A model generated the notes under the pieces. The model was not told where the DNA came from and did not search any database. It was given only the letters and a program-made list of their open reading frames with translations. A stretch of DNA of 64,000 nucleotides from Chloroflexota bacterium (GTDB taxonomy: Bacteria > Chloroflexota > Limnocylindria > P2-11E): contig DAIDAP010000027.1 of the NCBI GenBank assembly GCA_027310565.1, forward strand, positions 62,001 to 126,000. Direction: 5' to 3'. The translations under genes and the position numbers were made by a program. How positions within the stretch are numbered: position 1 is the first letter of the stretch; each line of letters starts with the position of its first letter. Shown here piece after piece: positions 24,665 to 33,071 of this stretch.

Positions 24665-25405
24665 ATGTCGAAGATGACGGATCGCGGCGTACGGCTCGGC
24701 CTGGTGCTGCTCCTTCCCGCGCTGCTCCTGGGCCTGGCGGCCGGCACGCTCGCCGCTTCGCGCGGCGGTCTCGCGCATCCGCGGCCCGAGTACTCGACGC
24801 TCGAGAGCCTGCAGCTCACCGATTACGCGCTGGCGCTGCAGCGCGAGCAGGAGAACCTCAAGGGCGAGCTGGTCGCGCTGCGCGCGCAGCTCGACGCGAT
24901 CCAGGAGCAGGCGGCGCAGGCCGGCGCCGACGCCCGCGCGCTGCGCGACCGCATCCAGGGCCTCGAGGACGAGGCCGGCCTCACGCCGCTCAGCGGCGAG
25001 GGCTATGTCGTCACGCTCGACGACGCGCGGCTGCCCCCCAGCCGCGACCAGCGGATCATCGCGCCGGCGATCATCCACAGCCAGGACATCACCGACGTCT
25101 TCAACGCCGCGTGGAAGGGCGGCGCGCGCGCCATCGCGGTGAACGGCGAGCGCATCACCGGCGCCTCGGCCTGCGTCGGCGCGACGATCCAGATCAACGG
25201 CACGCTCATGTCGCCGCCGTTCGTCATCTCGATCATCGGCCCGCGCGACCAGCTCGCCCGCGTGCTCGACGATCCCATCGAGCTCGCCGACCTGCGCGCA
25301 CGGCAGCGTGGATTCGGCCTGCGCTTCGAGGTCACGACGGCGAGCGAGGTGCGCGTCCCGGCGTACACCGGCCCGCTCCGCGTGCGCTACGCGCGGAGCG
25401 TGTAG
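24665..25405 (+). CDS. DUF881-family envelope protein
   Basis: The protein has 246 residues. It has one N-terminal membrane helix (LVLLLPALLLGLAAGTLAA), then a coiled coil (LQREQENLKGELVALRAQLDAI), then a DUF881 domain with GYVVTLDDARLPP, DITDVFNAAWKGGARAIAVNG and ACVGATIQINGT. In Firmicutes DUF881 proteins sit near division genes (YlxX/YlxW); the molecular role is unknown. Likely membrane-anchored and facing outside. ATG 24665 has no clear Shine-Dalgarno, and ATG 24674 is also possible. No division genes nearby. Confidence 0.85.
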   Translation: MSKMTDRGVRLGLVLLLPALLLGLAAGTLAASRGGLAHPRPEYSTLESLQLTDYALALQREQENLKGELVALRAQLDAIQEQAAQAGADARALRDRIQGLEDEAGLTPLSGEGYVVTLDDARLPPSRDQRIIAPAIIHSQDITDVFNAAWKGGARAIAVNGERITGASACVGATIQINGTLMSPPFVISIIGPRDQLARVLDDPIELADLRARQRGFGLRFEVTTASEVRVPAYTGPLRVRYARSV

Positions 25406-25473
25406 CGCGCCGGTGATCACGGGCGCCGCCGGCGGCGAGCCCGCCCGTCTACGACGGCCCCTGGTATCGGCAC

Positions 25474-26094
25474 ATGCGGCCTGAGGACGCCCGCGTACCG
25501 CGATCGCTCCTCGTGCTCGTGGCCGCCGCGATCGTCGGCGCGGCCGCGCTGTCGCTCGTCTGGCCGCGCGTGACCGCGGCCCTCCCCTCCGATGCCTCGA
25601 GCGCGGCGCGCCCGTACGCCGGGATACCGGCGGGCGTCATCGGGCGCCAGATCGACGACCCGGGCAGCGCTCCGCGGATCGGCTCGCCCGTCCCCGACTT
25701 CGAGTGGGCCACCCCCGACGGGCGCGTGCTCCGGCTGGCCGACCTGCGCGGGAAGACGCTCATCGTGGATTTCTGGGCGACGTGGTGCGTACCCTGCCGC
25801 GAGGAGATGCCGCGGCTCGACGCGGCGGCGCGCGCCGATCCCGACCTCGTCGTGGTCGCCGTCGACCTGCAGGAGGACGCCGCGACGGTGACGAGCTTCC
25901 TGGGGGAGCTGGGCCTGGGCGCGCTGCGGCCGGTCCTGGACACCGATGGGGAGACGTTCCGGCGCTGGGGGGTCTACAACCTGCCGACGAACTTCGTCGT
26001 CGATGCCGACGGGATCATCCGCGACCGGGTCGTCGGCGGCCCGATGACCGACGACGACATACGCGCCTTCGTCGCGAAGGCGCGCACGCCCTGA
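25474..26094 (+). CDS. TlpA/ResA-like membrane-anchored thioredoxin
   Basis: The protein has 206 residues with a signal anchor at about 10-30 (LLVLVAAAIVGAAALSLVWP), then a thioredoxin fold with WATWCVPCREEMP (CVPC active site) and the cis-proline segment YNLPTNFVVDADG. Such proteins keep cytochrome c haem-binding cysteines or other extracytoplasmic thiols reduced. It converges tail to tail with a second TlpA-like gene, the stop codons separated by one base; two paralogues meeting like this is unusual. Monocistronic as far as visible. Confidence 0.88.
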   Translation: MRPEDARVPRSLLVLVAAAIVGAAALSLVWPRVTAALPSDASSAARPYAGIPAGVIGRQIDDPGSAPRIGSPVPDFEWATPDGRVLRLADLRGKTLIVDFWATWCVPCREEMPRLDAAARADPDLVVVAVDLQEDAATVTSFLGELGLGALRPVLDTDGETFRRWGVYNLPTNFVVDADGIIRDRVVGGPMTDDDIRAFVAKARTP

Positions 26095-26095
26095 G

Positions 26096-26683
26096 CTACC
26101 CTCCGGACCGTATCGCCTCGATGCCCCTGAAGAGCGTCGCCTGGTCGATGGCACCGACGTTGCGGCCGGCGATGGTCCCGTCCGGGGTGATGAAGTACGT
26201 CTCCGGGATGCCGAACACGCCGTACGCGATGGACGTGCGGCCGTCGGGATCGAGCCCGCTCGGCCAGGTGTTGCCCATCTCCGCGGTGTAGGCGCGCGCG
26301 GCCTCGGGCGAGTCTTGGTAGACGATCCCGATGAACATCACCCCGCTCGACCGGTAGCGCTCCCACGCCGCCACCAGCGCCGGGTTCTCCTGCCGGCAGG
26401 GGACGCACCAGGACGCCCAGAAGTTCACGACGACGGGGCGTCCGCGGTAGTCCTCGAGGCGGATCCGTCCCTGGCCGTCGAGACGCTCGAGGTCGAACGC
26501 CGCCGCCGGCTTCCCCACCGTGCCCGTCCGGATGTCGCGGGGATCGCGGCGGAACGACAGCGCGAGCACCGCGACGATGCTCACGACGGCGACGATCACG
26601 ACCGCGGCCACGAGGCGCCGACCGAGCCCGCTCCCGAGCGCCGGCGCCTCCGCCGTCGTCGCCGGCGCCGGTGTCGCCGTCAT
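26096..26683 (-). CDS. TlpA/DsbE-like thioredoxin, last gene of the BlaI-M56-CcdA operon
   Basis: The protein has 195 residues with an N-terminal anchor (LVAAVVIVAVVSIVAVLAL, about 24-44), a thioredoxin domain with WASWCVPCRQENP, and the cis-proline FGIPETYFITPDG, close to CcmG/DsbE and ResA. It would receive electrons from the CcdA protein encoded just upstream. ATG 26683 overlaps the ccdA stop (TGATG). The longer upstream frame is noise. With CcdA it probably serves cytochrome c maturation; the window encodes a dihaem cytochrome c at 40020. Confidence 0.9.
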   Translation of the reverse strand: MTATPAPATTAEAPALGSGLGRRLVAAVVIVAVVSIVAVLALSFRRDPRDIRTGTVGKPAAAFDLERLDGQGRIRLEDYRGRPVVVNFWASWCVPCRQENPALVAAWERYRSSGVMFIGIVYQDSPEAARAYTAEMGNTWPSGLDPDGRTSIAYGVFGIPETYFITPDGTIAGRNVGAIDQATLFRGIEAIRSGG

Positions 26684-27399
26684 CAGAGCGGGGGCCAGTT
26701 GAGCCGCGCGTACCACTGCAGCAGCGGAGCCATGAGCGGAAGCCAGCGGTCGGTGAGGATGAGCGCGCCCATGAGGCCGAGCACCGCTCCTCCGGCGACC
26801 TCGACCTGGCGATGCGCGCTCAGCAGCCGCCGCCGGAGCGCGCCGACGCGCTCGAGCGCCAGCGCGGAGAGCAGGAACGGCACGCCGAGCCCGAGCGCGT
26901 AGACCGTCAGCAGACCCGCGCCCTCGAGCACCGAGGCCTCGGCGCTCGCGGCCACCAGGATCGCCGCCAGGACCGGGCCGACGCAGGGCGTCCAGCTCGC
27001 GGCGAAGGCCATGCCCAGCGGGAACGAGCCGACGATGCCCACCGAGCCCGGAGCGGGGGCGAGCGCGGTGCGCCCGAGCACGCCGGGGCGCCACCCGGTG
27101 ACCTGCAGGACCGCCATGACGACGATCAGCACGCCCGCGGCTCGCAGCAGCGTGCCGCGCTCGCTGAGCAGCACGCCGCCGAGCAGTCCGGCCGACGCGC
27201 CGAGCGCGGCGAACACGATGGTGAACCCGAGGACGAAGAGCGCCGCGCCGACGATCGGCCGTGAGCCTCCAAGACGCGCGGGGCGCTCGCGTTCGACGAG
27301 GCCGGTGACGTGCGCCAGGTACCCCGGCAGGAGCGGAAGACAGCACGGGGAGCTGAACGAGATCGCGCCGGCGAGGAACGCGAGCGGCCAGAGGGCCAT
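26683..27399 (-). CDS. ccdA: CcdA-family thiol-disulfide membrane transporter
   Basis: The protein has 238 residues and six membrane helices of the DsbD/CcdA type. It moves reducing equivalents from cytoplasmic thioredoxin across the membrane. Redox cysteines: FSSPCCLPLLPGYL in helix 1 and AASWTPCVGPVLA in helix 4. ATG 27399 overlaps the M56 gene's TGA, and its own TGA overlaps the TlpA start, so four genes (BlaI-like, M56, CcdA, TlpA) are translationally chained. Confidence 0.92.
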   Translation of the reverse strand: MALWPLAFLAGAISFSSPCCLPLLPGYLAHVTGLVERERPARLGGSRPIVGAALFVLGFTIVFAALGASAGLLGGVLLSERGTLLRAAGVLIVVMAVLQVTGWRPGVLGRTALAPAPGSVGIVGSFPLGMAFAASWTPCVGPVLAAILVAASAEASVLEGAGLLTVYALGLGVPFLLSALALERVGALRRRLLSAHRQVEVAGGAVLGLMGALILTDRWLPLMAPLLQWYARLNWPPL

Positions 27400-28361
27400 C
27401 AGATGAGCATCCCCGCCGTCGGCAGCGGGCAGCTGTGGTAGGCAAGCGCGCGCAGCGCGGGCTCGATCGCGTCCACGATCGCGGCCGGGACGAGGTTCGC
27501 GCGCGCCGCCTGGCCGGCTCCGAGCGCGGCGGCGAGGGCGAGCGTCGCCAGCGTGAGCACGGCCGCGTGCCGCGAGGGGCGCAGCAGGTCGGCTCCGCCC
27601 GATACGCCCGCCAGCTGGTCGACGCGGGCGCGCCCGACCGACCAGCCGCCGACCGCCAGCCCGGTCATGCCCGGGAACGGATCGCGGCCCATCGCGTAGA
27701 GCGCTCCCGCGAGGTGCCGGGCGGTCCGCTGGCGGCGGACCGCCACGCGGTCGGCGGCGAGCTCCTTGGCCACCTCGAAGCGCGCCGCGAGCACGCGGAT
27801 GAGCGGCACCGCGAAGAAGATCTCGCCGAGCACGCGGCCGACGAGGATGCGCAGGGGGTCGCGCCGGCGCAGGTGCTCGGCCTCGTGATGCAGCACGGAC
27901 TCGAGCTCGCGCAGCCGCAGCGCGGACAGCGTGCCGGACGAGATCCAGATCCGCGGCGCGAGCAGTCCGCGGCAGTAGGCGAGCGGCCGCGGGTCGTCGA
28001 AGCAGACGACCGCACCGGACACGCCGGCCGCGGCCGCGGCGGCGCGCAGACGCCGCGGCGCCGCCACCGGGCGGTGGCGCGCGAGCGCGCGGCCCGTGCG
28101 GCGGATGATCCGCCAGGCCCGCAGAGCGCCGAGCGTGAAGCTCGACAGGGTGAGAGCCAGCACGGCGGCGCCGAGCGGGGGGAGGCCGAGCCCGAAACCC
28201 CCGAGCGCGGCGGCGCACACCGCCGCGATCGTGTCGTACCCCCCGAGCGCCTGCTGGAGACGGCCCGGGAAGAGGGTGATCGCGAGCGGGAGCGCGAGGA
28301 GCGCGCCGGTGGCGAGCGAGGCGCCGAGGAGCTCGCCGAACGCGCGCTCCGGATGCCTCAC
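27399..28361 (-). CDS. M56-family (BlaR1/MecR1-like) membrane metallopeptidase
   Basis: The protein has 320 residues. It has membrane helices near 12-35, 40-75 and 260-285, and a zinc peptidase motif HHEAEHLRRRDPL (HExxH) with a downstream glutamate in VAKELAADRVAV. It lacks a penicillin-binding sensor domain, so it is the short M56 type. In the paradigm, BlaR1 responds to a signal and removes the BlaI repressor by proteolysis. Start GTG 28361 overlaps the BlaI-like stop by GTGA. The signal here is unknown; linkage to ccdA-tlpA suggests redox or metal stress. Confidence 0.9.
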   Translation of the reverse strand: MRHPERAFGELLGASLATGALLALPLAITLFPGRLQQALGGYDTIAAVCAAALGGFGLGLPPLGAAVLALTLSSFTLGALRAWRIIRRTGRALARHRPVAAPRRLRAAAAAAGVSGAVVCFDDPRPLAYCRGLLAPRIWISSGTLSALRLRELESVLHHEAEHLRRRDPLRILVGRVLGEIFFAVPLIRVLAARFEVAKELAADRVAVRRQRTARHLAGALYAMGRDPFPGMTGLAVGGWSVGRARVDQLAGVSGGADLLRPSRHAAVLTLATLALAAALGAGQAARANLVPAAIVDAIEPALRALAYHSCPLPTAGMLI

Positions 28362-28780
28362 GACCCCCTCCGGCCGCGGCGCAGGCCCGCGAGCCGGCGG
28401 CGATCGACGCGGTCGAGCGCGCTCGCGAAGTGCGCGAGCGCGACGTCGCCGAAGTCCTCGACGATCTCGTCGACGAGGTAGTGCGCCATGCGGTCGCGCA
28501 GCTCGGCCTCCGTGTAGCGCGGCGTGTAGACGTAGCCCTTGCCGCGCTGCTCCCGCCCGACGAGCCCCTTGTCATGGAGCCGGCCGAGGACGGTCATCAC
28601 CGTCGTGTACGCGAGCCGGCCGTCCAGCTCGGCCGCGACCTCCCGCACCGTGCTCGGCCCGCGCTTCGAGAGCGTCCCCAGGATGAGTGCCTGGAGCGAC
28701 CCGAGGAACCACTCCTCGGGCCGGCCGCCGGCGTGCGCGAGCCGGTCGGTGAACGCCCGCGGGAGGATGCGCCGCCCCAT
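28358..28780 (-). CDS. BlaI/MecI/CopY-family repressor
   Basis: The protein has 140 residues with the Penicillinase_R winged helix: LGSLQALILGTLSKRGPSTVREVAAEL and YTTVMTVLGRLHDKGLVGREQRGKGYVYTP. These repressors dimerise and block their own operon until cleaved or metal-loaded. ATG 28780 lies 7 bases after TAGAAT; the longer frame from TTG 28810 would run through that element. It is first in the operon with M56, ccdA and tlpA and probably autoregulates it. No CopY-type metal cysteines are visible, so cleavage by the M56 protein is the likelier switch. Confidence 0.92.
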   Translation of the reverse strand: MGRRILPRAFTDRLAHAGGRPEEWFLGSLQALILGTLSKRGPSTVREVAAELDGRLAYTTVMTVLGRLHDKGLVGREQRGKGYVYTPRYTEAELRDRMAHYLVDEIVEDFGDVALAHFASALDRVDRRRLAGLRRGRRGS

Positions 28781-28837
28781 CGCGCCGATTCTACGGGCGT
28801 TCCGCGTCAAGTCGAGCGCGGTCGGCCGACGACCACC

Positions 28838-29593
28838 TCACGGGAGCGCGATCCACCCCGGCGCGGGCCGCGTCAGCCGGCCTGCCGCGACGAGCGCGCC
28901 GATCATGTGACGCTCGACCGGCCAGGTGAACCACGTGCGCAGCTCGTCCTCGTGCGTGACCACGGCGGCATGGACGCCGGTGAGGATGAGCTCGTCGAGC
29001 GCGGCGTCCTCGGTGGCCTTCCACGGCTTGCGCCAGGCCTGATCCCACCGCGACAGCACGCTCGAGTGACGCTGCACGCCCCTGGCGTCCTCGGTCGTGA
29101 TGCCGCGCGAGACGACGGCGCCGACGCGCTCGAGCTGCTCGCGGACCTTCCGGAACGCCCCCGCGTCGAGGCCGAGCTCGCTCTTGAGCGCCTCGACGGT
29201 GCTCGGCCCGGCCGCCGCGAGATGGCGCACCACGCGCGCGCGGTCGTCCGCGGCGCTCTCGGCCTCGTCGAGCGCGGCGCGGCACAGCGGATCGGCGGCG
29301 CGCGCGCCCTCGGGCGAGAGGAAGAGCGTCTTGCCACGATGGAGCTTGGTCTCGTACACGCCCTCGACCTCGCCCTCGCCGGCGAGCGAGCCCTTCATCC
29401 GCGGCCACGACGCGAAGCCCGTGCGCGCCGTGCCCTGCGCCTCCTCGGTCAGCGCCGCGACGAGGCTGGGCAGCGCGCAGTCCTGCGTGAGCGTCAGCAT
29501 GCGGCGCTCGGCGAGGAAGGCGGCGGCGGCGTCGAGCGACCGCAGCTTCCGATCGGGCGTGAGCCTGCAGTCGTGGAGCCGCTTCGCGCGCAG
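28838..29593 (-). CDS. AlkZ-related winged-helix protein
   Basis: About 251 residues if started at CTG 29593. Pattern of AlkZ/YcaQ-related proteins: SLDAAAAFLAERRM, then DCALPSLVAAL, GKTLFLSPEG, a winged helix GPSTVEALKSELGLDAGAFRKVREQLERVGAVV, and WDQAW. True AlkZ unhooks DNA crosslinks; the related group is uncharacterised. The first usual start is ATG 29500, but the family-like N-terminal helix lies upstream of it in the same frame, and no ATG, GTG or TTG precedes it, so a CTG start is inferred. It begins 6 bases after the stop of the sensor gene. Confidence 0.65.
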   Translation of the reverse strand: MRAKRLHDCRLTPDRKLRSLDAAAAFLAERRMLTLTQDCALPSLVAALTEEAQGTARTGFASWPRMKGSLAGEGEVEGVYETKLHRGKTLFLSPEGARAADPLCRAALDEAESAADDRARVVRHLAAAGPSTVEALKSELGLDAGAFRKVREQLERVGAVVSRGITTEDARGVQRHSSVLSRWDQAWRKPWKATEDAALDELILTGVHAAVVTHEDELRTWFTWPVERHMIGALVAAGRLTRPAPGWIALP

Positions 29594-29598
29594 ATCCG

Positions 29599-32500
29599 CT
29601 AGCGGGATCGCTTCCTCGCGTACGCGCGGGTGTCGGCGTTCTCGACGAGAGCGCGCGCGGTGCGGCCGTCGAGCGGGTACGACGCGATGCCCCAGGAGAG
29701 CTCGGGCATCTTGATCACGCGGCCGTCGGGCAGCGGCACGTCGGTGTGATCGAGGATGTCCATGAGCCGCTCCACCACCTTCTCCGCCTCCTCACGCGGC
29801 GTCTCGGGCATGACGATCGCGAATTCGTCGCCACCATAGCGCGCCGGGACGTCCTCCGTCCGGACGTGCGTGCTGATCCGCTCCCCGAGCGTCCGGAGGA
29901 CCTCGTTGCCGGCGGTGTGCCCGTACGTGTCGTTCACGGTCTTGAGCCTGTCGAGGTCGAAGAAGGCGACGGCCAGCGGCGCCTGGTGACGCTCGGCGCG
30001 CGCGATCTCCTCCTCGAGCCGGTCGTAGAAGTAGCGGTAGTTGTGGAGCCCGGTGAGCGCGTCGGTGTTGGCGGCCCGCTTCAGGCGCTCGTGCAGCTCG
30101 GCCACGTCGATGGCCGCGGCGATCTGGGCGCCGACCGTCTGCATGAGCATGAGGTCGCGCTGGGAGAAGGCGGCCACCGTCCGGTGCGACAGCACGAGCG
30201 CGCCGATGCCGCGCCCGGCCGAGAGGAGCGGCACGACCAGCTCCGAGCGCACCTCCGGATCGCCGACGTAGCGCGGGTCGGTTCGGACGTCCTCGACGTT
30301 CTGCGATTCACGGTGCTCGAGCACCCAGCTCGCGATGCCGCGACCGGCCGGCATCGCCTTCGGCGAGTCGATCGTGCGCCAGGCACCGGCCGCGGCGCGC
30401 ACCACGAGCTGGTCGGTCTTCTCGTCCTTGAGCAGGATGGTGAACGACGCACCGGGGATGTTCCGCTCGAGGATCTGCAGGATGCGGTCGAGCAGCTGCT
30501 GGAGGTCGAGCAGCGAGTGGAACTCCGGCGTGAGCTCCGCGAGGATCGCGAGCTCGCGGCTCGTGGCGCCGACGTCCTCCTCGACCGCCTGGATCGCGCC
30601 GCGGGCCTCGATCATCGTCGCGAACTCCTCGACCATGGCCGGGTCGTACCACATCCCGGCGAGCCGCCGCAGCTCGGCCAGCGCCGCCTCCGGACGCAGG
30701 GCGCCACGGTACGGACGGTCGACGAGCATCGCGTGGTAGTCCACGACGATGCGCAGGACGCGGGCCGCGCGCGGGATCGCCTCCCCGGCGAGCCGGTCCG
30801 GATACCCGCTGCCGTCGTAGCGCTCGCGACCGGCGCGGACGACCGGGACGACGCCCCGCAGGAAGCGGATGGACTCGAGGATGCGCGCGCCGAGGATCGG
30901 GTACTCCTCGACGATGGCGCGCTCCTCGGGGGTGAGCGGCCCGCGCTTGGCGAGCAGCGCCGGCGGGACCGCGATCTTGCCGATCGCGTGGAAGAGCGAG
31001 GCGTAGCGCAGGTCGCGCAGCTGCTCCTCGCCGAACGCCAGGCGCTCCCCGAGCGCGACCGCGTCCGCGGCGACGCGCCGCTGGTGGTCCTCGCGGTACT
31101 GGTCGCGCGCCTCGATGGTCGCGGTGAGCGTCGAGACGGTGGAGAGGTAGGCGTCGTCGAGCTCCTGGTACAGCCCGATGCCGCGGATGTGCGACGCCCC
31201 GATGCCGCCGAGCAGCGCGAACAGCTCACGCTCCTCCTGGCCCACCGCGTGCTGCTCGCTCCAGGTGACGAAGAGGACGGCGACCAGGCGATCGGCGGCG
31301 CGCAGCGGCTGGATGAACACCGTCCTGCGCCCGAAACGCCGCAGCAGCTTGCGCGACACCTGGCTCTCGCCGTCGCGGTCGTGGAGCACGACGCCCTCAC
31401 CGCTCTCGATGGCACGCGCGATCGGCGGCGAGCTCTTCGGCAGGGTGAGCGCGTCGCTGATCGTGTTCCCCGTGCTGTACGAGAACTCGATGCGGTCGCC
31501 GCCGGTGTCCAGGTACAGCGCGACCGCGGAGGCGCCGGTGAGGCTCTGGACCGACGTCGCGAAGGCCCGCTCCAGCGCGACGAGCTCCTTGTGCTGCGCG
31601 AGCTCGACGGAGAGGCGGTGCAGGTCGAAGAGGCGGCGCGACAGCGCCGTGGCCCGCTCGTACAGATCCGCCCGCTGGATGGCGATGGCGGCCTCGTTGG
31701 CGATCGCCGAGAGCAGCTCGAGATCCCCCTCGTCGTAGGCGTTCCGGCGGACGCTCTGCACCGAGAGCGCTCCGATCGCCCGTCCCTGCAGGCGGAGCGG
31801 CACGACGATGAGCGAGCGCTCGAGGAGCGTGCCCCATGCGCTGCGCGGTGGCAGGTCGAGCCGCGCGCGATCGCTCTCCGTGTCGCGCACCAGGAGCGGA
31901 CGGCCGCGCTCGACCGTGAGACCGGCGAGCGTGCCCTCGATCGGGCTCTCCCGCGGCGCCATCTCCTGCCCGTCCTCGTAGAGGTAGCGGAACGACAGGA
32001 GCCCGCGATCGGGATCGGCGATGGCGACGTAGAACGAGTCGACGTCGAGCGCGCGCCTGATCTGCGAGAACACCTCGCGGAAGACCTGCACCGGGTCGAG
32101 CGACATCCCGACGGCGTGCCCGACCTCCACGAGCGTCGCGAGGAGACGCGCGCGTCGCTCGGCGGCGAACCGCGCGCGGATCTCGAGGTAACCGAACACG
32201 AAGAACGGGAGGGCCGGCAGGAGGAACCACGGCTCGATGAGCACGACCTGCAGCGTGATGACCGCGGCGAGGTCCCAGAGCAGCTGCGCGCTCACGGTCC
32301 GGCCGATCCACAGGCGCATCCGCTCGCCGTCCGTCGCCGTCCCGAGCGCGCGCTGCAGGAGCACGATCTGCCCGATGTCCATCGCCACGAGGACGACGAC
32401 CGCGACGAGCCCGGAGCCGATGGCGGCGGCGGCGGCGGCCTCGACGCCCGCGATCATCGCGCCGGCGGTCAGCCGGTAGGCCACCGCGGCGGCGCCCGCG

Positions 32501-32841
32501 GCCACGATCACCGCGGCCGTGTTGCGGACCATCTGGATGGGTCGTTTGCGCGTGAGGACGTCGGTCGCGAGCCGCGCGAGGCCGGCGACGAGCGCGACCG
32601 CGCCGGGCGGCAGGAGGACGATCGCGGTGAGGACGGCGATGTCCGACGGGCTGAGCTCGGTGTTCGGCAGGACGCGGATGGGCCGCAGCGAGAGCAGTGT
32701 CGCGAACAGGAACAGGAGGAGCCCCAGGTCGAGCGGCACGCGGCCACGCGAGGCGTCCAGCGCGCCCACGACGGCGGCCGGCAGCGCCAGGGCCACGGTG
32801 ACGAGGACGAGATACAGGACGCGGCGCGGCAGAGCCCTCAC
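29599..32841 (-). CDS. Large membrane sensor: GAF-GAF-HD-GYP(degenerate)-GAF-GGDEF
   Basis: The protein has 1080 residues. Roughly seven membrane helices (1-220) precede GAF domains near 235-390 and 405-545, an HD-GYP-like domain near 575-735, a third GAF near 760-905 and a GGDEF domain near 920-1080. GGDEF is intact (ARYGGDEFAIV) with an I-site RTED five residues before it, so it should make c-di-GMP and be product-inhibited. In HD-GYP the HD pair reads FHAIGKI (D replaced by A) and the pre-GYP histidines are lost (RAGRERYDGSGYP), so phosphodiesterase activity is unlikely. GTG 32841 follows a 17-base leader after TAGGCT with GAGGGG. Confidence 0.93.
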   Translation of the reverse strand: MRALPRRVLYLVLVTVALALPAAVVGALDASRGRVPLDLGLLLFLFATLLSLRPIRVLPNTELSPSDIAVLTAIVLLPPGAVALVAGLARLATDVLTRKRPIQMVRNTAAVIVAAGAAAVAYRLTAGAMIAGVEAAAAAAIGSGLVAVVVLVAMDIGQIVLLQRALGTATDGERMRLWIGRTVSAQLLWDLAAVITLQVVLIEPWFLLPALPFFVFGYLEIRARFAAERRARLLATLVEVGHAVGMSLDPVQVFREVFSQIRRALDVDSFYVAIADPDRGLLSFRYLYEDGQEMAPRESPIEGTLAGLTVERGRPLLVRDTESDRARLDLPPRSAWGTLLERSLIVVPLRLQGRAIGALSVQSVRRNAYDEGDLELLSAIANEAAIAIQRADLYERATALSRRLFDLHRLSVELAQHKELVALERAFATSVQSLTGASAVALYLDTGGDRIEFSYSTGNTISDALTLPKSSPPIARAIESGEGVVLHDRDGESQVSRKLLRRFGRRTVFIQPLRAADRLVAVLFVTWSEQHAVGQEERELFALLGGIGASHIRGIGLYQELDDAYLSTVSTLTATIEARDQYREDHQRRVAADAVALGERLAFGEEQLRDLRYASLFHAIGKIAVPPALLAKRGPLTPEERAIVEEYPILGARILESIRFLRGVVPVVRAGRERYDGSGYPDRLAGEAIPRAARVLRIVVDYHAMLVDRPYRGALRPEAALAELRRLAGMWYDPAMVEEFATMIEARGAIQAVEEDVGATSRELAILAELTPEFHSLLDLQQLLDRILQILERNIPGASFTILLKDEKTDQLVVRAAAGAWRTIDSPKAMPAGRGIASWVLEHRESQNVEDVRTDPRYVGDPEVRSELVVPLLSAGRGIGALVLSHRTVAAFSQRDLMLMQTVGAQIAAAIDVAELHERLKRAANTDALTGLHNYRYFYDRLEEEIARAERHQAPLAVAFFDLDRLKTVNDTYGHTAGNEVLRTLGERISTHVRTEDVPARYGGDEFAIVMPETPREEAEKVVERLMDILDHTDVPLPDGRVIKMPELSWGIASYPLDGRTARALVENADTRAYARKRSR

Positions 32842-32900
32842 GTTCCCCTCGGCCGGGCAGCCTAGCACCCGACCGGGCGCGGAACGGCGTCAGGCGGGCA

Positions 32901-33071
32901 TCAGCGTGTGCGCAGCCACCGCTCCACGAGGATGATCGCGAGGAAGATGCCGGCGACGATGACGAGCTCGCCGAGGCCGCCGCGCGCGACGGCCGGCTGG
33001 ATGACGAACACGTAGAGCAGCGCGACCATGAGGACGCCGGCGACGATCTGGAACGCGAGGCGGCCGCTCAG
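32901..33071 (-). CDS. Small two-helix membrane protein after sdhB (56 aa, CTG start)
   Basis: The protein has 56 residues and two hydrophobic segments (FQIVAGVLMVALLYVFVI and LGELVIVAGIFLAIILVERW) and a basic end. It starts at CTG 33071, overlapping the sdhB TGA as CTGA; the only other start, an ATG inside the first helix, would destroy it. It is the last gene of the sdhCAB operon and could be an accessory subunit, but no family is recognised. Confidence 0.6.
   Translation of the reverse strand: MSGRLAFQIVAGVLMVALLYVFVIQPAVARGGLGELVIVAGIFLAIILVERWLRTR

Noticed and set aside
30700-31100. Functional c-di-GMP phosphodiesterase in the HD-GYP domain
   Set aside because: The HD aspartate is alanine and the later histidines are missing.
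29746-32865. 1039-aa plus-strand frame opposite the GGDEF sensor
   Set aside because: Low-complexity Arg/Glu/Asp/Val-rich translation typical of antisense frames in high-GC DNA; the minus strand has clear domains.
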